Of a DNA stretch of 64,000 nt, positions 61,470-64,000 are shown piece after piece. The stretch covers positions 33,149,651-33,213,650 of the forward strand of contig NW_022098023.1 of NCBI RefSeq assembly GCF_002288925.2, read 5' to 3'. The first letter of the stretch is position 1; every line of letters begins with the position of its first letter. A program made the translations under genes and the position numbers. The notes below the pieces were generated by a model. It ran no database searches. It was not told the DNA's origin and was given only the letters and a program-made list of their open reading frames with translations. This stretch comes from Delphinapterus leucas. Taxonomy: Eukaryota > Chordata > Mammalia > Artiodactyla > Monodontidae.

Positions 61470-61815
61470 TCTGCTTTTCATTGTCCTGCTCTGTGCCCTT
61501 GAAGCCTGACCCTGTGGACTACATCACCTGGGCTCCCTTATTCCCAGCTTCCCTGGAGTCCAGCCAATGGGAAGCCCAGGCAGAGATGGTGGGCAGAAGA
61601 GGAAGCTCCAACTGGGAGGCATTCCCTCCTCATGTCCTGGCGGCTACAGTTCTAACTGAACATGTGGTTATATCATTTTTTTTTTCTCTTTCTCCTTCAA
61701 GCCTAATGGTGAGATTAATGGCTTTCTGAGTTCACACTGCTTTTTATCTTGGAGACCTGAAAAAGTCATAGATTTTTCTTAACTTTGCCCACACCTGTAA
61801 ATATATCCTTTAAAA
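61470..61815 (+). repeat. Old LTR-like interspersed repeat
   Basis: GACTACATCACCTGGGCTCC, CCAGCCAATGGGAAGCCCAG and CTTTGCCCACACCTGTAAAT are blocks of a dispersed mammalian LTR-like repeat in sense. Family not assigned. Confidence 0.45.
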
Positions 61816-61826
61816 TTTTGTTTCGG

Positions 61827-61944
61827 AATCTCAGTTGAGAGATTGAGATTGACATATATACACTAAAATGTATAAAATAGATAACTAATAAGATCCTGCT
61901 GTATAAAAAATAAATAAAATTCAAAATAAAAAAATCTCAGTTGA
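61827..61944 (+). mobile_element. Very short L1 3' end with 12-bp TSD
   Basis: Only about 94 bp of L1 (61839-61932: GATTGACATATATACACTAA, AATAGATAACTAATAAGATC, CTGCTGTATAAAAAATAAAT) and an A-rich tail. AATCTCAGTTGA flanks it at 61827-61838 and 61933-61944. It shares the early 3' end of the long L1 at 23-28.7 kb. Confidence 0.9.
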
Positions 61945-63699
61945 CAATTGCTAGCTTCTTTTACATGCTGGGATTTGTATACGATAAAAAGTACCTTCTG
62001 AGCCAGGCACATAGAAAATGCTAAATGAGAATTTATTAAACAAACACACAAAGTAAGTGAATGCATGGAGGCTTAGTTCATTCAGCCCATCCTCCTTTTG
62101 TGAAAATCTTATCTTTTCATGTTTAAATAGTCTGCCCAAGTGGATAAAATTAGTAGTCACCAATTATTATGAGTCTTTGAGAACTTAATCCCTGTTAACA
62201 AAGTATAATAACTAACAAAGATATCTCATTGGAACCAAACAATCAATCCCTTTGTAACTTTTCATATTCAGCAGGACATTGCTTTTTTTTTAAACTGCAC
62301 ATTTCATAAAACCTATACGATTTTTTGAAAGCACATATAGGGGAACATTTTGCTATTTGCAATGCATATACAGGTGAATACAAAGTTGGTACAAGAGAAA
62401 ATGGTGTTATGGTCGAGGTTGGAGTGCTCAGTGTTAGAAAGCCAGCAATGTTAATGTTTAATATAAAATGCATCTGCTGAAGATTATCTTTCAAGCTGCA
62501 TATCTCTGAAATCCATTACATTAAAAAGTATACACATGGACAGATATTTCACAAGACCTGTAAATTATCTCACAGTTGGTTATTGATCAGCTTATAAAGG
62601 CAAGTAAATAATTACTTACAGAGAATACCCAGAAGAAGAGGAATGTGAAAAGATTAAGAAAATATAGTAGATGTTAAGGAAGAGAAGCAGTGCCTAACCC
62701 ACTAAAAACTAAAACAACAAATCCTGGAAACATTGTTATGTTTACCTGGAAAAACAGATTCTTACTTTAAATAACGCTTAAGGATTTTAGATTTTTAAGG
62801 CTTTTGTCCCTGAAAGACTACCTTAGTATTGTGGATTCTAAATGTAGACTAATTTATCCAAAAGTAAAAAATAATATTTCTGACAGTTTGGCTAAATAGT
62901 AATTTAATAAATATTTTGATATGGTTTCCTTATTTTTAATAATTGAGGATAGTCATTGACGGCCAAAGCGGTTCTATTACTCCAAAAAAAAAAAAAAAGA
63001 AAGTAGTTCTATTTCTAGTTCACAGATTGGCCTTATATACCATGATATTGTTTTAAAAATGAGAGAACAATGTTTTTTTTCTCATAAAGTATTTAAAATG
63101 TTTGTTAAGGAAAGTGCCATCCCAAAGACCTTAAACAGATATATCACCTATTTTATGTCACAGCTACCACTTTAAAAAGAATGTCCCAAACAGTGAAAAG
63201 GCAATTGCTGACTATTTTTCTTTTATCTATCTCTTTTTAATTTTTACTCTGTGGTCATCTCCCTTGTAGAAGATTTTAGGTGAAAATTATATTTATCATT
63301 ATTTTGTAATGTTCTTGTTACCAATGAGTAGATATGTTAACTATAGTAAATTTAGATGTGCACAATTTGTCACAAAAGAATTAAAGAAAACAATCAAGTA
63401 AGTTTGCTATTAAATTATATTTTTAAGAAAAGATTTTGCAAGTTAGATTTATCTACTCAGGGACTAGGTATACAGATGTAGATATTTCAATTTAACATTC
63501 TACACATATTTAATGAAAGAATAGGATTTTGCTGAGTTAATATTTGCTAGAGGAAACTAATTAATAGATTTCAGGAACCTTGTCTAGCTCTTTTCAAGAT
63601 GATGTGAGGTGAATAAACCAACCAGTAATAAAGGTGATCATTTACTAGTTTATAAATCGACATGATTCTCACGAAGGTTAAGTTTTCTTCCATCAGTTT
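61945..63699. other. No gene seen; AT-rich
   Basis: Nothing recognised; A-run at 62983-62998. Confidence 0.5.
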
Positions 63700-64000
63700 T
63701 CTTTTTTCTCGTTAAATTTCTTCACGCTGTTTTCTACAACATGTTCTCTGACGAGCCTGGAGTCATTGTTGCACACAGGCAAAAGCCCATAAATTCTCCC
63801 CATAAATACAAATATGTGTTCACATTCACACGCCTATAGAGACAGACGTTTAGGCTCTAAGGTGAAGCGATTTCAAGCTCATGTGTTTAGAGGGATGCTT
63901 TCATTCTCAGCCGTCAGGATGCAGTGCAGTAAACATCCTCTGAGTGGAGCTCAACCCCAGCCGACGGCAGAATCTCTGAGGGCCTACCACCTTGGCGCAA
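63700..64000. other. GC-richer window end, unassigned
   Basis: CpGs become more frequent (ACGCTG, GACGAGCC, CACGCC, GACGTT, GCGATT, CCGTCA, CCGACGG, GGCGCAA) after a long CpG-poor stretch, and no repeat is recognised. It could lead into a gene-proximal or conserved region outside the window. No exon is defined. Confidence 0.3.

Overview
This window is a mammalian, AT-rich, gene-poor (intergenic or deep-intronic) segment. I found no intact protein-coding gene and no convincing exon. The best organism clue is the SINE complement. Seven tRNA-derived SINEs begin GGGCTTCCCTGGTGGCG on their sense strand, and several of them end in the GCGGTACGC-type tail (read on the opposite strand). This is the CHR family of Cetartiodactyla in the form abundant in whales and dolphins. 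The five young L1 3' ends are also of the cetartiodactyl type. A cetacean is therefore the most likely source (inference from repeat families, not from a gene).

Layout. 0-11.4 kb: a nested pair of old LTRs at the left edge, then MIR, MaLR-type LTR, MER5A-like and old L1 fragments, and a short young L1 tail with a 17-bp target-site duplication (TSD). 11.4-22.4 kb: mostly featureless AT-rich DNA with one solo LTR (17.3-17.8 kb), two CHR SINEs (18.5 and 20.0 kb) and an L1 tail (20.2-20.5 kb). 22.4-28.8 kb: a stacked young insertion cluster. A 5'-truncated L1 tail and a CHR SINE share one target site. Next to them is a long L1 on the minus strand (23.06-28.74 kb, 19-bp TSD) with broken ORF1 and ORF2, a SINE inserted in ORF2, and about 180 bp of apparent 3'-transduced sequence. 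28.8-45 kb: a solo retroviral LTR (29.8 kb), a 158-bp tandem duplication (31.4 kb), ancient MIR/L1/LTR fragments and several hairpins. 45-53 kb: a large TCTA microsatellite and L2 fragments. 53.3-54.8 kb: a complete processed pseudogene of SERBP1 with a 12-bp TSD, flanked at a distance by two copies of an unrecognised direct repeat. 55.5-64 kb: a second LTR of the 29.8-kb family (carrying a SINE), L2 sequence interrupted by a SINE, a 5'-truncated SINE and a very short L1 tail.

The elements do not form a functional system. They are a record of L1-driven retrotransposition: L1s, SINEs and a cellular mRNA all inserted with L1-type TSDs and A-tails. I found no CRISPR array, operon, tRNA gene or other RNA gene. 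The most useful follow-ups are the L1 3' transduction, the shared L1/SINE target site, the tandem duplication at 31.4 kb, the unrecognised direct repeat at 52.8/55.6 kb and the perfect hairpin at 34.7 kb.
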